From Oceanirhabdus seepicola (GTDB lineage: Bacteria; Bacillota; Clostridia; Clostridiales; Clostridiaceae), in the NCBI RefSeq assembly GCF_023684385.1, contig NZ_JAGSOJ010000001.1, forward strand, positions 1,139,146 to 1,203,145: a DNA stretch of 64,000 nucleotides. The letters are read 5' to 3'. The position numbers and the translations under genes are program-made. The stretch's first letter is position 1; each line of letters starts with the position of its first letter. Below the pieces are notes generated by a model that saw only the letters and a program-made list of their open reading frames with translations, was not told the DNA's origin and did no database searches. This document shows positions 51,627 through 60,701 of the stretch, piece after piece.

Positions 51627-52880
51627 TTATCTCTTAATTATCTCAACCATATCAGCAGCGAACTTCCCTAACCCTTCAATTATATAGAAACCATCCTCAT
51701 CTTCAGGTTCTTTATCGACTTTTAAAGTTATTTTTGATATGTTATACCTATCATTCTCATATTCCATAATCACAGGTTTAAAGATACAATGTTTTTCTCC
51801 ATCAATATCAACACATATAAAATTCTTATGAAGTATTTCATTTCCTATTTCATCTATATTCATAGGATCGTATCCGCATAATCTCATATTATGTTTAATG
51901 GATACCTTTATCTCATGACCATTCTTGAATTCCTCAAATAATTTCTCTTTTCTTCTCTCCTGCTTGTCTATCTCTTCTACTATAAATCCCCTTAATTCAC
52001 TATCCTCATTTAGTGAATAATCATACCTTGTGTTGTTCTCCTCTTCTTTGTATAAGTTATATACTTCTATCATAAAATCATATATATATGGTGATTTTTC
52101 ATATTTATTATATTTCTCTGTCCAATCCTTATCTAACCTATCTAGTATTAATCCCATATAAGCTCCAGTAATATAACAATCACCTCTAAAATTCTTAAGA
52201 GTCTTATCCGTGAATTTCATGGTTCCTTCGTATGTTTTCAATACCGCATTTAAATCTTTTCCTGAACACTTCATTAATGCTTTAATCTCAAGATAGGCTG
52301 CTGTTCCTTCCATTGTCTCTAATCCCATTTCAAAATGCAGTGCCGCTTCTTCTAATGACTTAATTCTATTGTTCCTATATTGAATGAACTGATCCAAATA
52401 TAAAAACAAATCTTTCTTCTCACTAGAATTTACTGCATTATCTAGATTACTTCTCTCAAGTGCTCTGTAGAACAAATTATCCACTTGGAATTTATAATCA
52501 AGAATCCCCAAAGGATCTCCACACATATAGTCCATATCCCCTTTACTCTGAAACACATGAAAACTCTCATGTAAAACAATAGAATATAATCTCTGTATAC
52601 TTATATTTCCCATGTAATGAAGACCAACAATTGCTATCTTTTTTCCATGAAAATCAATAGCTGTATTTCCTTTAAAATCATCAGTAATCTCTCCAATATA
52701 TATATAATCATCTATACATGTAAATGTATCGGGTAATGTATCATGCCCTATAATACATACCTGTTCCTCATTATATATTGCAAATGGTACTTTATTAAAC
52801 TCACTCCAATATTTAACAAATTCATCCTTCTCCCATATATCAGCTAATTCCTTCATAGTATTTATTAAACTTTTCCCCAT
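51627..52880 (-). CDS. HExxH metallopeptidase-like protein paired with HTH gene
   Basis: A 417-residue soluble protein. A zinc motif HESFH (104-108, in SIVLHESFHVFQSKG) and a later MEGTAAYLE that could give the third Glu ligand are the catalytic marks; the rest is helical and unassigned, with a beta-rich C-terminus (KHCIFKPVIMEYENDRYNIS). The ATG at 52880 follows AAGGGGATG; an upstream ATG overlaps the HTH gene. The HTH gene stops 13 bp before, so they share a transcript. The pair recalls ImmR/ImmA-type regulator-protease couples, though the HTH class differs. Confidence 0.72.
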   Translation of the reverse strand: MGKSLINTMKELADIWEKDEFVKYWSEFNKVPFAIYNEEQVCIIGHDTLPDTFTCIDDYIYIGEITDDFKGNTAIDFHGKKIAIVGLHYMGNISIQRLYSIVLHESFHVFQSKGDMDYMCGDPLGILDYKFQVDNLFYRALERSNLDNAVNSSEKKDLFLYLDQFIQYRNNRIKSLEEAALHFEMGLETMEGTAAYLEIKALMKCSGKDLNAVLKTYEGTMKFTDKTLKNFRGDCYITGAYMGLILDRLDKDWTEKYNKYEKSPYIYDFMIEVYNLYKEEENNTRYDYSLNEDSELRGFIVEEIDKQERRKEKLFEEFKNGHEIKVSIKHNMRLCGYDPMNIDEIGNEILHKNFICVDIDGEKHCIFKPVIMEYENDRYNISKITLKVDKEPEDEDGFYIIEGLGKFAADMVEIIKR

Positions 52881-52893
52881 TTCTACATCCCCT

Positions 52894-53346
52894 TTATTTC
52901 TCATACTCTTCAAATAAACTAACTACCATTGAAATATTCTTGGAATCACCCTTAAATACAAATCTAGCTATACCAGTTTCTGCTTTATAAGTATATTGAA
53001 ATTTAATATTTCCACTCTCCACATTATTTATAGTATTGCACACTCTTCCACAGAGCTTCTCTATCTCATCTTCATTCTCCACCTTAAAGTCAACTATAGT
53101 ATGAATGGTTACATTATCATTACTCTTTCCTTCCATCAACCCCAATATGATATCATCCTGTTTCTTCTGAAACTGTTCTACAACTTCTTCATTATTCATG
53201 AACTTTTTCAGATTTTCTTTATCAACCCTCCATTGTCCCCCAACTTTTGATGCTCCTAATTTCTCTTCTTTAATATATCTTCTTACTGTACGAGTATGAA
53301 CATCAAGAACTTTCGCTACCTCTTCAACTGTAAATAACTCCTTCAT
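52894..53346 (-). CDS. Excisionase/MerR-type HTH DNA-binding protein
   Basis: A 150-residue protein. Residues 1-50 form an AlpA/excisionase-type winged HTH (LFTVEEVAKVLDVHTRTVRR, then YIKEEKLGASKVGGQWRV). The C-terminal 80 residues are an unassigned alpha/beta domain that may bind a ligand or the partner protein. AGAGGTG precedes the ATG at 53346. Four AATGTAA repeats cover its promoter, so autoregulation is likely. Confidence 0.82.
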   Translation of the reverse strand: MKELFTVEEVAKVLDVHTRTVRRYIKEEKLGASKVGGQWRVDKENLKKFMNNEEVVEQFQKKQDDIILGLMEGKSNDNVTIHTIVDFKVENEDEIEKLCGRVCNTINNVESGNIKFQYTYKAETGIARFVFKGDSKNISMVVSLFEEYEK

Positions 53347-53361
53347 AATCATCACCTCTAT

Positions 53362-53417
53362 TTACATTTTATTCCCTAAGTTACATTTTGTCAATTATTA
53401 TTACATTTAGTTACATT
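53362..53417 (-). promoter_or_regulatory. Promoter overlaid by four AATGTAA repeats
   Basis: Minus strand TTGACA (53389-53394), 17-base spacer, TAAAAT (53366-53371). TTACATT (plus strand) starts at 53362, 53381, 53401 and 53411, spacings of 19, 20 and 10 bp, so all copies face the same side of the helix. It looks like a multi-site operator for the HTH gene product. Confidence 0.75.
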
Positions 53418-53424
53418 AATTCAA

Positions 53425-53519
53425 GGGGACGGTTCATTAATTCCTTCTGTTGAGCTTGCACAATCGAATATCATATTAGGTTGTACAAGCCTTTTAATGA
53501 ATTTTAATGAACCGTCCCC
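53425..53519 (+). repeat. GGGGACGGTTC palindromic repeat, copy C (complete)
   Basis: Left end GGGGACGGTTCATTAAT, core GCTTGCACAAT...GTTGTACAAGC, right end TTAATGAACCGTCCCC. The best-conserved copy in the window, 95 bp. Confidence 0.8.
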
Positions 53520-53539
53520 TCAGGACTCATGTTTATAGT

Positions 53540-53568
53540 TTGTACACATTTCTCATTTTTGATATAAT
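53540..53568 (+). promoter_or_regulatory. Promoter of the small membrane protein/dnaN-like unit
   Basis: TTGTAC, 17-base spacer, TATAAT (53563-53568), about 67 bp before the TTG start at 53636. Confidence 0.6.
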
Positions 53569-53635
53569 TACCATATAATTCATGAATTTAAATAAAGAAA
53601 CTAACACTTGATCCAAATTGAAAGGAGTGAATATA

Positions 53636-54016
53636 TTGAAGAATAATGAAAAGTTAACTACAAATATACTATCAGGTGTTTTTTTTATAATATTTATTAT
53701 ATTATTCCTTTTGAGGTTATCAGGAATAGCAATGGACGGCATTGGAGATATAGCAATATCCTTAGCTTCATTTGGAGTATTCCTAGCATTTATATTTAGT
53801 CAAAGAAAAAAATATTACAATAAATTAATTATAGTTTTAGTTATAGTTGTAGGTATTTTAGGAAGCTTTGCTTTTATTGTAGTATTTGGTAATCTACCAG
53901 ATAAAGCTTTACTTTTTATAACATTAGGCATTGTTGTAATCTCAGTAATCACAATAATAATACTTGGTACCTTAACTATTATACGTATGCTTAAATTGTA
54001 CAAAAATAGGTTGTAG
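53636..54016 (+). CDS. Small membrane protein of unknown function
   Basis: A 126-residue protein with four hydrophobic segments (about 12-32, 38-56, 65-85, 95-117) and basic tails. The TTG at 53636 is the start, eight bases after AAAGGAG; an earlier in-frame TTG overlaps that site. It lies 45 bp before the dnaN-like gene and shares its promoter. No family recognised. Confidence 0.7.
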   Translation: MKNNEKLTTNILSGVFFIIFIILFLLRLSGIAMDGIGDIAISLASFGVFLAFIFSQRKKYYNKLIIVLVIVVGILGSFAFIVVFGNLPDKALLFITLGIVVISVITIIILGTLTIIRMLKLYKNRL

Positions 54017-54061
54017 AATATTCTTTAATTTTATCTTAATCTAAAAAATGGGGGAATAAAA

Positions 54062-55162
54062 ATGAAGTTTATAATCCATAAATCTGAACTATTAAATGGG
54101 GTTTCTATTGCACAAAAAGCTATTTCAAATAAAAGTCTGAGTCCACTACTTCAAGGTCTTCATATAAAGACAAATGGTGATAGTATCGAAGTAACCGGCT
54201 CAAGTAATGACGTAATTATACATACTAAGCTTGAAGGAAAGGTTATTTCCGAGGGTGAGGTGATTGTTAGTTCAAGAATGTTTGGTGATATCATAAGAAG
54301 ACTCCCAAATGAAGAAATAACAATTGAGCGAAATGAAAGTACTCTTATAATTTATTATGCTGATTCTAAGGCTCAACTTAACTGCAATGACGGGGATGAT
54401 TATCCAAGGATAAACAATCAAGATTTAGAACATAGTTTTTATATTTCAACCGAAGAACTGAAAAAAATGATTGATGGGTGTGTATATGCTTGTTCCTCTA
54501 ATGATGTTCGTAATTCTTTCACAGGAGTTCTTTTTGATATACAAAAACATTCAGTGGCTATGGTTGCTATGGATGGTCTAAGAGTTGCATTATCTAAAAG
54601 ATCATATGCTAGTAGCTTTACAGGAAATCGAATAATTCCTGGTTCTACATTGGCAGATGTTTCAAGAATTATTACTAATGAAGGATCTACCGTAAACGTT
54701 TCCTTTAATGATAATAACATTATCTTTATAACTCCTAAAACTATGATTTATTCTAGAATTATTCAAGGAGAATTCATAAATTATGAAGCTGTAATTCCTG
54801 ATAGTTTCAATATAAGTTTTAATATACCTAAAGACAAGCTATTACCATGCATTGATAGAGCAGCACTCTTTGGGAAAGAATCCAGCGGTAGCTTAGTCCT
54901 ACTTGAAATATCTGAAAATAATCTAACAATTTCAGCTAACTCACAGTACGGCCTTGTGGATGAACATATTAAAATGGCTCCTATAATCGAAGGTGACTTA
55001 AAAATTGGCTTTAATTCACGTTATCTATTAGATGCCTTAAAAAACATTGATTCTGATGAAATAAACATGAGCTTTAATTCAGAAATAACTCCTACCGTAA
55101 TTAAAAAAGTAGATTCCGATGAATCACTTGCTATGCTGATGCCTGTTAGACATAGATCTTAG
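54062..55162 (+). CDS. dnaN: DNA polymerase III beta clamp paralog
   Basis: A 366-residue three-domain sliding clamp: MKFIIHKSELLNGVSIAQKAI at the start, VEVTGSSNDV-like strand, DYPRI, a middle RNSFTGVLFDI...VAMDGLRVALSKR, and the closing LAMLMPVRHRS where MPVR matches the conserved C-terminal MPV/LPVR. Length is normal. The neighbours (small membrane protein, phosphatase) are not dnaA, recF or gyrB, so this is likely a second, non-origin copy. It may serve a special DNA polymerase or be of plasmid or phage descent. GGGGGA precedes the ATG. Confidence 0.9.
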   Translation: MKFIIHKSELLNGVSIAQKAISNKSLSPLLQGLHIKTNGDSIEVTGSSNDVIIHTKLEGKVISEGEVIVSSRMFGDIIRRLPNEEITIERNESTLIIYYADSKAQLNCNDGDDYPRINNQDLEHSFYISTEELKKMIDGCVYACSSNDVRNSFTGVLFDIQKHSVAMVAMDGLRVALSKRSYASSFTGNRIIPGSTLADVSRIITNEGSTVNVSFNDNNIIFITPKTMIYSRIIQGEFINYEAVIPDSFNISFNIPKDKLLPCIDRAALFGKESSGSLVLLEISENNLTISANSQYGLVDEHIKMAPIIEGDLKIGFNSRYLLDALKNIDSDEINMSFNSEITPTVIKKVDSDESLAMLMPVRHRS

Positions 55163-55217
55163 CATCACACTTAGTGTGCCTTAATGTAGAATTGATAATG
55201 TAGAATAGATAATGATG

Positions 55218-55260
55218 GATGTTTCTGACCAACATCAGAAACTACATCTTTATAGTTTTT
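55218..55260 (+). terminator. Terminator-like hairpin after the dnaN-like gene
   Basis: GATG-TTTCTGA pairs with TCAGAAA-CATC with bulges, followed by TTTATAGTTTTTT. Confidence 0.6.
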
Positions 55261-55340
55261 TAGTACAAGAAGAGTTTACTCATTTTTTCTATGATAAAAT
55301 ATTGTATTTCAAGTAAAATAATTTTTTATTCATTTACTAT

Positions 55341-55411
55341 AAAAAGGGTTGTACAATCCAAATTACTTGGATTGTACAACCCTTTTTATAAGTTTTAATG
55401 AACTGTCCCTC
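55341..55411 (+). repeat. Palindromic repeat, copy D (perfect core, right end only)
   Basis: A perfect 21-bp stem (arm begins AAAAAGGGTTGTACAATCC at 55341; other arm ends 55387) with a 5-base loop, then TTTTAATGAACTGTCCCT. The left outer end is missing. It would also act as a strong terminator. Confidence 0.75.
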
Positions 55412-55424
55412 GCTTGTCCTTACC

Positions 55425-56036
55425 TTATTTCAGATGATATTGCATATTACTGGCAGCTACCACCCTAGTCTTACCACTTACTCTCCAAACATGAACCCCT
55501 GTGTCTCCTGTGTTTAAACAAACTCCTGTATCTAAAGGAAGATTAAGAAATGTTCTATACAACATATTTATAAGACCACCATGAGAAACAATAAGAATTC
55601 TTTTATTCTCTTTTTCAAAATCTCTTGAGTATATTAATTCTGCAAAAAAGTGCTCCGCTCTTGCTCTTAGTTCGATAAGGGATTCCCCATCTTGTATACA
55701 CTGATAATATTTTCTACCACCCTCTGGCAATGGATATAGCCTATCAGCTTCTTCCCTCAAAAGTCCTGCTAAAACACCATTGTCCATCTCATTAAGTCTT
55801 TCATCATAAATAATCTCTTTTTCATACTTCTTCCCTATGATTTCTGCCACTTTTGATGCTCTTTTCAATGGGCTACTATATATCTCATCGAACTCATATT
55901 TATATTTTAACCAACAAGCAAGCTTCTCTGCCTGTTCAATTCCCAACTCAGTTAAAGGGAAATCAGCCTTTCCCTCAAGTCTATTTTCTATATCAGCTAC
56001 AGATTGTCCATGCCTTACAACAATTATCTCTAACAT
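55425..56036 (-). CDS. Histidine phosphatase family protein
   Basis: A 203-residue phosphatase: RHG motif IIVVRHGQSVADIENRLEGK, SSPLKRASKVAEIIG, and second His in ILIVSHGGLINML. Broad phosphatase family including CobC and PhoE-like enzymes. Distinct from the 37781-38341 member. GGGAGAGG precedes the ATG. Confidence 0.9.
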   Translation of the reverse strand: MLEIIVVRHGQSVADIENRLEGKADFPLTELGIEQAEKLACWLKYKYEFDEIYSSPLKRASKVAEIIGKKYEKEIIYDERLNEMDNGVLAGLLREEADRLYPLPEGGRKYYQCIQDGESLIELRARAEHFFAELIYSRDFEKENKRILIVSHGGLINMLYRTFLNLPLDTGVCLNTGDTGVHVWRVSGKTRVVAASNMQYHLK

Positions 56037-56079
56037 AATTCCTCTCCCCTTCTATAGTAATTTTATTTTATTGATTTCA

Positions 56080-56427
56080 TCATTGTCCTTTAAATTTTTT
56101 TCTTAATTTAATTTCAACAATAGGAATTGGTATAAGCAATAAAACAAGGCTAATCACCGCATGAACAGCACTTAACCGTCCTTGTTCAATTGGAACTATT
56201 AATTTACTAAGAATTATTCCAATAATTAAAGTTGTTCCTAAGACCAGCCAGATTTTTGATATTAATTTATGTGCATAATCCCAAGCTTCTTGAGATTTCA
56301 TAGATTGAGATGTTCGGTAACCATATACTTTATTTATTTGTTTTGGAGAGTGATTTTTCCACGATAATCCAATGATAAAAAGTGTAATAGGAATAATTAA
56401 ATCCATAATCCAAAAGAATACTCTCAT
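56080..56427 (-). CDS. SdpI/YhfL-family membrane protein
   Basis: A 115-residue protein with three hydrophobic segments and the SdpI signature PKQINKVYGYRTSQSMKSQEAWDYAHKLIS (about 29-58, read as KxxNxxYGYRTxxSMKxxExW). SdpI is the immunity protein and sensor of the Bacillus SDP killing factor, but many members have no toxin partner, and none is seen here. AGGAGGAA precedes the ATG. Confidence 0.88.
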   Translation of the reverse strand: MRVFFWIMDLIIPITLFIIGLSWKNHSPKQINKVYGYRTSQSMKSQEAWDYAHKLISKIWLVLGTTLIIGIILSKLIVPIEQGRLSAVHAVISLVLLLIPIPIVEIKLRKKFKGQ

Positions 56428-56504
56428 GTTCTGTTCCTCCTATATTAATAATATAGCAACTCTACTACTTATAATTAAATAATAAAGTTCTTAATTTAGT
56501 ACCT

Positions 56505-56558
56505 CTATTCACCAGTAACAGCAACAAGTGCACCTATGAAATTCATTGATTCAAACAT
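56505..56558 (-). CDS. Possible 17-residue peptide ORF
   Basis: ATG at 56558 behind GGGAGA opens MFESMNFIGALVAVTGE and stops at TAG. It lies between two small membrane protein genes of the same strand. It has a hydrophobic middle and no Cys, so it is not an AgrD-type precursor. It may be chance. Confidence 0.3.
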   Translation of the reverse strand: MFESMNFIGALVAVTGE

Positions 56559-56579
56559 ATTTCATCTCCCATTCTATAG

Positions 56580-56909
56580 TTACTCCTTTTCAATCTTTCC
56601 ATGCTTTTCTATAGCATAAATAGTCTTAATTATCCCTACTATTACAATTACAGTTTGAGTATGCATAAAAATATTAAAGTTATCTCTATTTAATACTATC
56701 CCTATTATTCCTACCACAATAACAGATAATCCTATAAATAAAAAGTGATTTCCAAATATCTTTGAAACTTTTTCCTTATCATGCTTTTTTGAATCAAACC
56801 CATTTATCATATCACCTGCATTTTGTGTTTTACTAACCCATCCAAAGAAAGTAAAAATACCTCCGAATAACATGGTAATAATCAATAATCCACCTTGTCC
56901 CTGGCTCAT
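56580..56909 (-). CDS. DUF3784-like membrane protein
   Basis: A 109-residue protein with three TM segments. The loop NAGDMINGFDSKKHDKEKVS after TM1 matches the NAGxxINGF motif I recall for DUF3784. Function unknown. GGGGGGA precedes the ATG. Confidence 0.75.
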   Translation of the reverse strand: MSQGQGGLLIITMLFGGIFTFFGWVSKTQNAGDMINGFDSKKHDKEKVSKIFGNHFLFIGLSVIVVGIIGIVLNRDNFNIFMHTQTVIVIVGIIKTIYAIEKHGKIEKE

Positions 56910-56947
56910 AATATCCCCCCAATATTAACTTTATAACTTTCTATTAA

Positions 56948-57214
56948 TTATTTAAGTTTTTTTCCACAACTTGGACAATAATCACTTCCATCCATTGTAC
57001 TATGCCGAAGTTCAAATGCCTTACCACAGTAAGGGCATTTCCAATACCTTGAGCTTAAGATAAAAAAAGAAATAATCAAACCTATCCCAACTACCGTAAA
57101 AACTAAACTAAAATTACTGAGGGCCAAAAATAATAAACTTGTATACAAACAAATAAGAGCAATCTTTCTAAACTTAAACATATTTATTAACTCTCTATCT
57201 TTATTATCATTCAT
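56948..57214 (-). CDS. Small membrane protein with zinc ribbon
   Basis: An 88-residue protein: two TM segments (about 16-33 and 35-53), then a C-terminal zinc ribbon CPYCGKAF...CPSCGKKLK (4 Cys). The ribbon would face the cytosol. Function unknown. GAGGGGA precedes the ATG. Confidence 0.8.
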   Translation of the reverse strand: MNDNKDRELINMFKFRKIALICLYTSLLFLALSNFSLVFTVVGIGLIISFFILSSRYWKCPYCGKAFELRHSTMDGSDYCPSCGKKLK

Positions 57215-57341
57215 ATTTTTCCCCTCACTTCATACTTAATTTTCACTGTTATTTTACTAAATATTATACCATATTCATCCAATTTATTCCATAAATCACT
57301 TTCTATAACACCACCCTGTTTTTAATGTACATTTATTTCAA

Positions 57342-58406
57342 CTAAGTATTTATTATTCTACCTTCCCTTGAGCTTAACTCTGCTAATTCTATGATTTTAA
57401 TTACATCCAATGCCTGTTCAGCTGTTACTTCAAGCTTTTCTTCTAAGACTATGGCATTGTGAATATTCCTATAATAATCTCTATAGTCTCCAACCTCACT
57501 CTCAATTTTCCCTCTGAAACTCATACCATTTACTTCACTGTTTAAAATTCCCCAGATATCCTTTGGTTCTTTTCCCCACTCCATATTACCTTCTAGTTTC
57601 CTACCATTCTTCAAGTCATTTTCTTGAACATCCAATCCGTACTTAACAAAATTTCCATTTTCTCCTGTTAAGAAATATCTTGGGGTACTCTCTCTTACTA
57701 ACATTCCAGCTTTCAAAGTAACCTTAAGGTTATTTAAGTTCTCTCCATAATATAAAGTAACCTGAAAATAATCTGTTGTTTTTGCACATTTTCTCTGTGT
57801 TCTTATATCACCAAAAACTTTTTCTGGATATCCAAAAAGGGTAAGTGCCTGATCAATAAGATGTGATCCTAAGTCAAACAGTATACCTGATCCTTCTTCC
57901 TGTTCTTCTCTCCAATTTCCTTTAAGAAAATTCCGGAATCTATTATAATATGCCTCATACTCTACAACTTCCCCCACCATGCCCTTTTCTATAACCTTCT
58001 TAATGGTTCTGAAATCACTATCATACCTTCTATTATGATAAACACTCAATATTCTTTTTTCTCTATGGGATATCTCAATTAATCTTCCCCCTTCCTCTGA
58101 ATTGACAACAAAAGGCTTTTCAATAACAACATGTTTGCCATTCTCCATTGCATCCTTTGCCAAGATAAAATGAACTTTATTTGGTACCGCAAGAATAACA
58201 AGTTCAATTTCTTCATCCTTTATTATTTCATTCTTATCTTGAACAACCCTTGCATTGGGATACTCTTTTTCTGCTAACTTAATCGCCTCTGGGTTCTTTG
58301 TATATATTTTGTTAATCTCATATTCCTTCATTGACTCCAGTAAAGGTGCATGAAATACCCTTCCACTCATACCAAACCCTATTATTCCAACCTTCAACTT
58401 ATTCAT
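57342..58406 (-). CDS. Gfo/Idh/MocA family NAD(P)-dependent oxidoreductase
   Basis: A 354-residue dehydrogenase. The N-terminal Rossmann motif is GIIGFGMSGRVFHAP (8-22), the catalytic EKP is in VVIEKPFVV, then the C-terminal domain LFDLGSHLIDQAL holds the conserved Asp/His. It is closest in wording to YvaA/IolW-type inositol or sugar dehydrogenases. Substrate unknown. AGGAGA precedes the ATG. Alone, not in a sugar operon. Confidence 0.9.
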   Translation of the reverse strand: MNKLKVGIIGFGMSGRVFHAPLLESMKEYEINKIYTKNPEAIKLAEKEYPNARVVQDKNEIIKDEEIELVILAVPNKVHFILAKDAMENGKHVVIEKPFVVNSEEGGRLIEISHREKRILSVYHNRRYDSDFRTIKKVIEKGMVGEVVEYEAYYNRFRNFLKGNWREEQEEGSGILFDLGSHLIDQALTLFGYPEKVFGDIRTQRKCAKTTDYFQVTLYYGENLNNLKVTLKAGMLVRESTPRYFLTGENGNFVKYGLDVQENDLKNGRKLEGNMEWGKEPKDIWGILNSEVNGMSFRGKIESEVGDYRDYYRNIHNAIVLEEKLEVTAEQALDVIKIIELAELSSREGRIINT

Positions 58407-58459
58407 AAAATATCTCCTAATTATATTTTTATTCTAAATATCATTATTCTTCATATATT

Positions 58460-59491
58460 TTATTTCTCTAATCCTAAGAACTCAAAGAGCAATTCCCTTA
58501 TAATACCATACCTACTTATTTTCTCGCTATCTTTCATTAGTGTTTCCATAGCTTTTCTATCCCCTCTTTTAGCTCTTGTGAATATATCAGTATAATATTC
58601 TCTCATACGGTCATTTACAGGCATTTCTGAAGTTAGTTTACTTCGTAAAATGCTATCATATAAGTCTTTAAATTGAGAACTTCTTTCATTTTTCATCTTA
58701 ACATCATTCTTGAATATATTACCTTCATATAATCGTAATTTCTCATTATATAATTCAGTGAAATCTGGCTCTGTTGACACAGAACCATCAAATAAAAACC
58801 TAACCTCAGATAGCTTATACCATTTCTGAAACACTTTCTGTTCAATAACTTTACCACTCTCATCTTTTATCTCCATACCTTTTGACAAAAGAATCCTTTC
58901 TGTTTCTATATTAAGCATCATGAGATTCATATCTTCTGTGTAATCAATATATCTCTTAAAGAAACTTAAATCGTCTAAGTATTGATTATCCACTTCGTCT
59001 GGACATTTTATCAACCAAAAATCTTTTATATTATTTTTTCTCAATACTTCATGCTTTCTCTTCCAATACTCAAAATCAAGATCCTGTCTCTCATATTCTA
59101 AAGCCATCTTATTTCCATTCTCATCCTCAATATAAAGATCAGAATATAGCTTTCCACATGAATTAAATTTATACCTAATTTTATAATCTGGATACATTTT
59201 CTCAAGGTGTCTTTTAAGAATAAATATCCCTTCAATATGTTCTTCCGTCTCTTCATTATAGGTGCATTTTCTGAAGCCATTGTTATTCTTATGAGCAAAG
59301 TGCGGTTTTCTTTTTTTTACATCTCTCATTCTAAAAGTAACAGGTTCATTACAAAGTGGACAAAGAAGTTCATTTCTCTTTGCAGCTGCTCTAAGCTTTA
59401 TCTCCAATTCCTTATCTAATACAATTCTCTGTATTGGATCATATATATCAAAAGCACAAACTTCTTCCTCTAGCCAAATACACTTCTGCAT
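58460..59491 (-). CDS. CoiA-like nuclease family protein
   Basis: A 343-residue protein. An N-terminal zinc-like region LLCPLCNEPVTFRMRD with KPHFAHKNN is typical of CoiA-type competence proteins, and a PD-(D/E)xK-like core follows: YSDLYIEDENGNKMALEYERQ (about 115-135). The C-terminal 150 residues are helical. CoiA helps process incoming DNA; whether this one does is not known, and no com genes are nearby. AGGAGGAG precedes the ATG. Confidence 0.78.
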   Translation of the reverse strand: MQKCIWLEEEVCAFDIYDPIQRIVLDKELEIKLRAAAKRNELLCPLCNEPVTFRMRDVKKRKPHFAHKNNNGFRKCTYNEETEEHIEGIFILKRHLEKMYPDYKIRYKFNSCGKLYSDLYIEDENGNKMALEYERQDLDFEYWKRKHEVLRKNNIKDFWLIKCPDEVDNQYLDDLSFFKRYIDYTEDMNLMMLNIETERILLSKGMEIKDESGKVIEQKVFQKWYKLSEVRFLFDGSVSTEPDFTELYNEKLRLYEGNIFKNDVKMKNERSSQFKDLYDSILRSKLTSEMPVNDRMREYYTDIFTRAKRGDRKAMETLMKDSEKISRYGIIRELLFEFLGLEK

Positions 59492-59580
59492 TTAAATCTC
59501 CTCCTACTCACCATAAAATTCCACGTTAATTTTCTACTATTTCTATCCAAGCTTGTCCAACACCTATTGCATCTTATCCA

Positions 59581-60525
59581 CTATTTCATTATCTCCAAAT
59601 ACCTTTTAACTAATTTAACACCCTCAGGATAATAGTCTGGTGCTTGTTTATATGCCCAACTACATATTCCTAAACCTGACGATAACAATAAATAATCTAA
59701 TGAATCTTTAAACTTATTGGAGATTTTAAAATATCTCTCATAGCCTTCATAGAAACTCTCTTCCAGTTCTTTATTCTCTAAAAAGTACTTTTCATATAAT
59801 GCTAGCATATCCCTATCTCTCACTGATGCATAACATATTTCAAAATCGATAATTCCACTTATCTTCCATTCTCCATCTATTTCATGAACCAGAATATTTC
59901 TTCCATCATAATCTCCATGAGTCATAGAACCTTTCTCATCAAATTCAATATTATGGATATCTTCTTTAAGAGCTTTTAATCCATCTATAAGAATATCTTT
60001 TTCTGGCAATTCTTGTTCCAGTATATCTTTTTCAATATTATTGCAACTGATAGAAAATTTTTCTTTATAGGTTTTATACCCATTTACTACATTTCCTTCT
60101 ATATCAAAATCACCAAACTTCTCATATTCTTTTGTTCTATGTAGCTCTCCTAGCTGTTTTCCCATGTCATTGAATATTTTTCTCTTTGTTTTTTCATCCA
60201 ACATGTGCATTACACTGTCTAAGGTGACACCTTCAATCCTTTCCATGAGAATCCACTCGATATCATTTTCTAAGGTTCCATAATCTATTAGTTTTGGAGA
60301 AAGTACACTTCCCTCTTCAAGTAAAGTTAAACTAGCAACTTCACGACTTCTTCTTCCATTCACATAATACATCTTGAATACAAGCTCATCCCCTTCATGA
60401 GTTTTAATCCCATAAACTAAATGCCTTTTAAGATGATGATTACCTACAGGCTTTATATTCAAAATTTCTTTTCCTAAAATATTTTCTATTATCTCTTTCA
60501 TCTCTTTTTCAGTGTAGTTCAACAT
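59581..60525 (-). CDS. Aminoglycoside-phosphotransferase-fold kinase
   Basis: A 314-residue APH-fold kinase with catalytic loop MTHGDYDGRNIL, metal motif IIDFEI, hinge ILMERIEGVTL, and N-lobe Lys in ELVFKMYYVNG. Substrate unknown. The ATG at 60525 is chosen because GAGGGGGAAG lies upstream; an ATG 22 codons earlier lacks a site. It is the third such kinase in the window after 34844 and 39876; the three are not close copies. Confidence 0.87.
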   Translation of the reverse strand: MLNYTEKEMKEIIENILGKEILNIKPVGNHHLKRHLVYGIKTHEGDELVFKMYYVNGRRSREVASLTLLEEGSVLSPKLIDYGTLENDIEWILMERIEGVTLDSVMHMLDEKTKRKIFNDMGKQLGELHRTKEYEKFGDFDIEGNVVNGYKTYKEKFSISCNNIEKDILEQELPEKDILIDGLKALKEDIHNIEFDEKGSMTHGDYDGRNILVHEIDGEWKISGIIDFEICYASVRDRDMLALYEKYFLENKELEESFYEGYERYFKISNKFKDSLDYLLLSSGLGICSWAYKQAPDYYPEGVKLVKRYLEIMK

Positions 60526-60701
60526 ATTTTCTTCCCCCTCTTCAAATGTTTCTTCTTTTTTTACATCAATTAATATTAGCTCTAAGATCATCTACTTTAC
60601 GAACTTGCTCATCCCTATTATTTTTATGTTGTAAATAAAAGTTAATTATAGTATTATTTCTGTAAATAGCTTATTAATTAACCTTAACTTAAGGAGATGA
60701 T

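Noticed and set aside
54062..55162. A chromosomal replication origin next to the dnaN-like gene
   Set aside because: No dnaA, recF or gyrB is adjacent and no cluster of DnaA boxes was noticed in the flanking spacers.
56505..56558. An AgrD-type or SdpC-type signal peptide gene beside the SdpI-like gene
   Set aside because: The 17-residue frame has no Cys and no precursor features, and no processing genes are near; kept only as a low-confidence small ORF.
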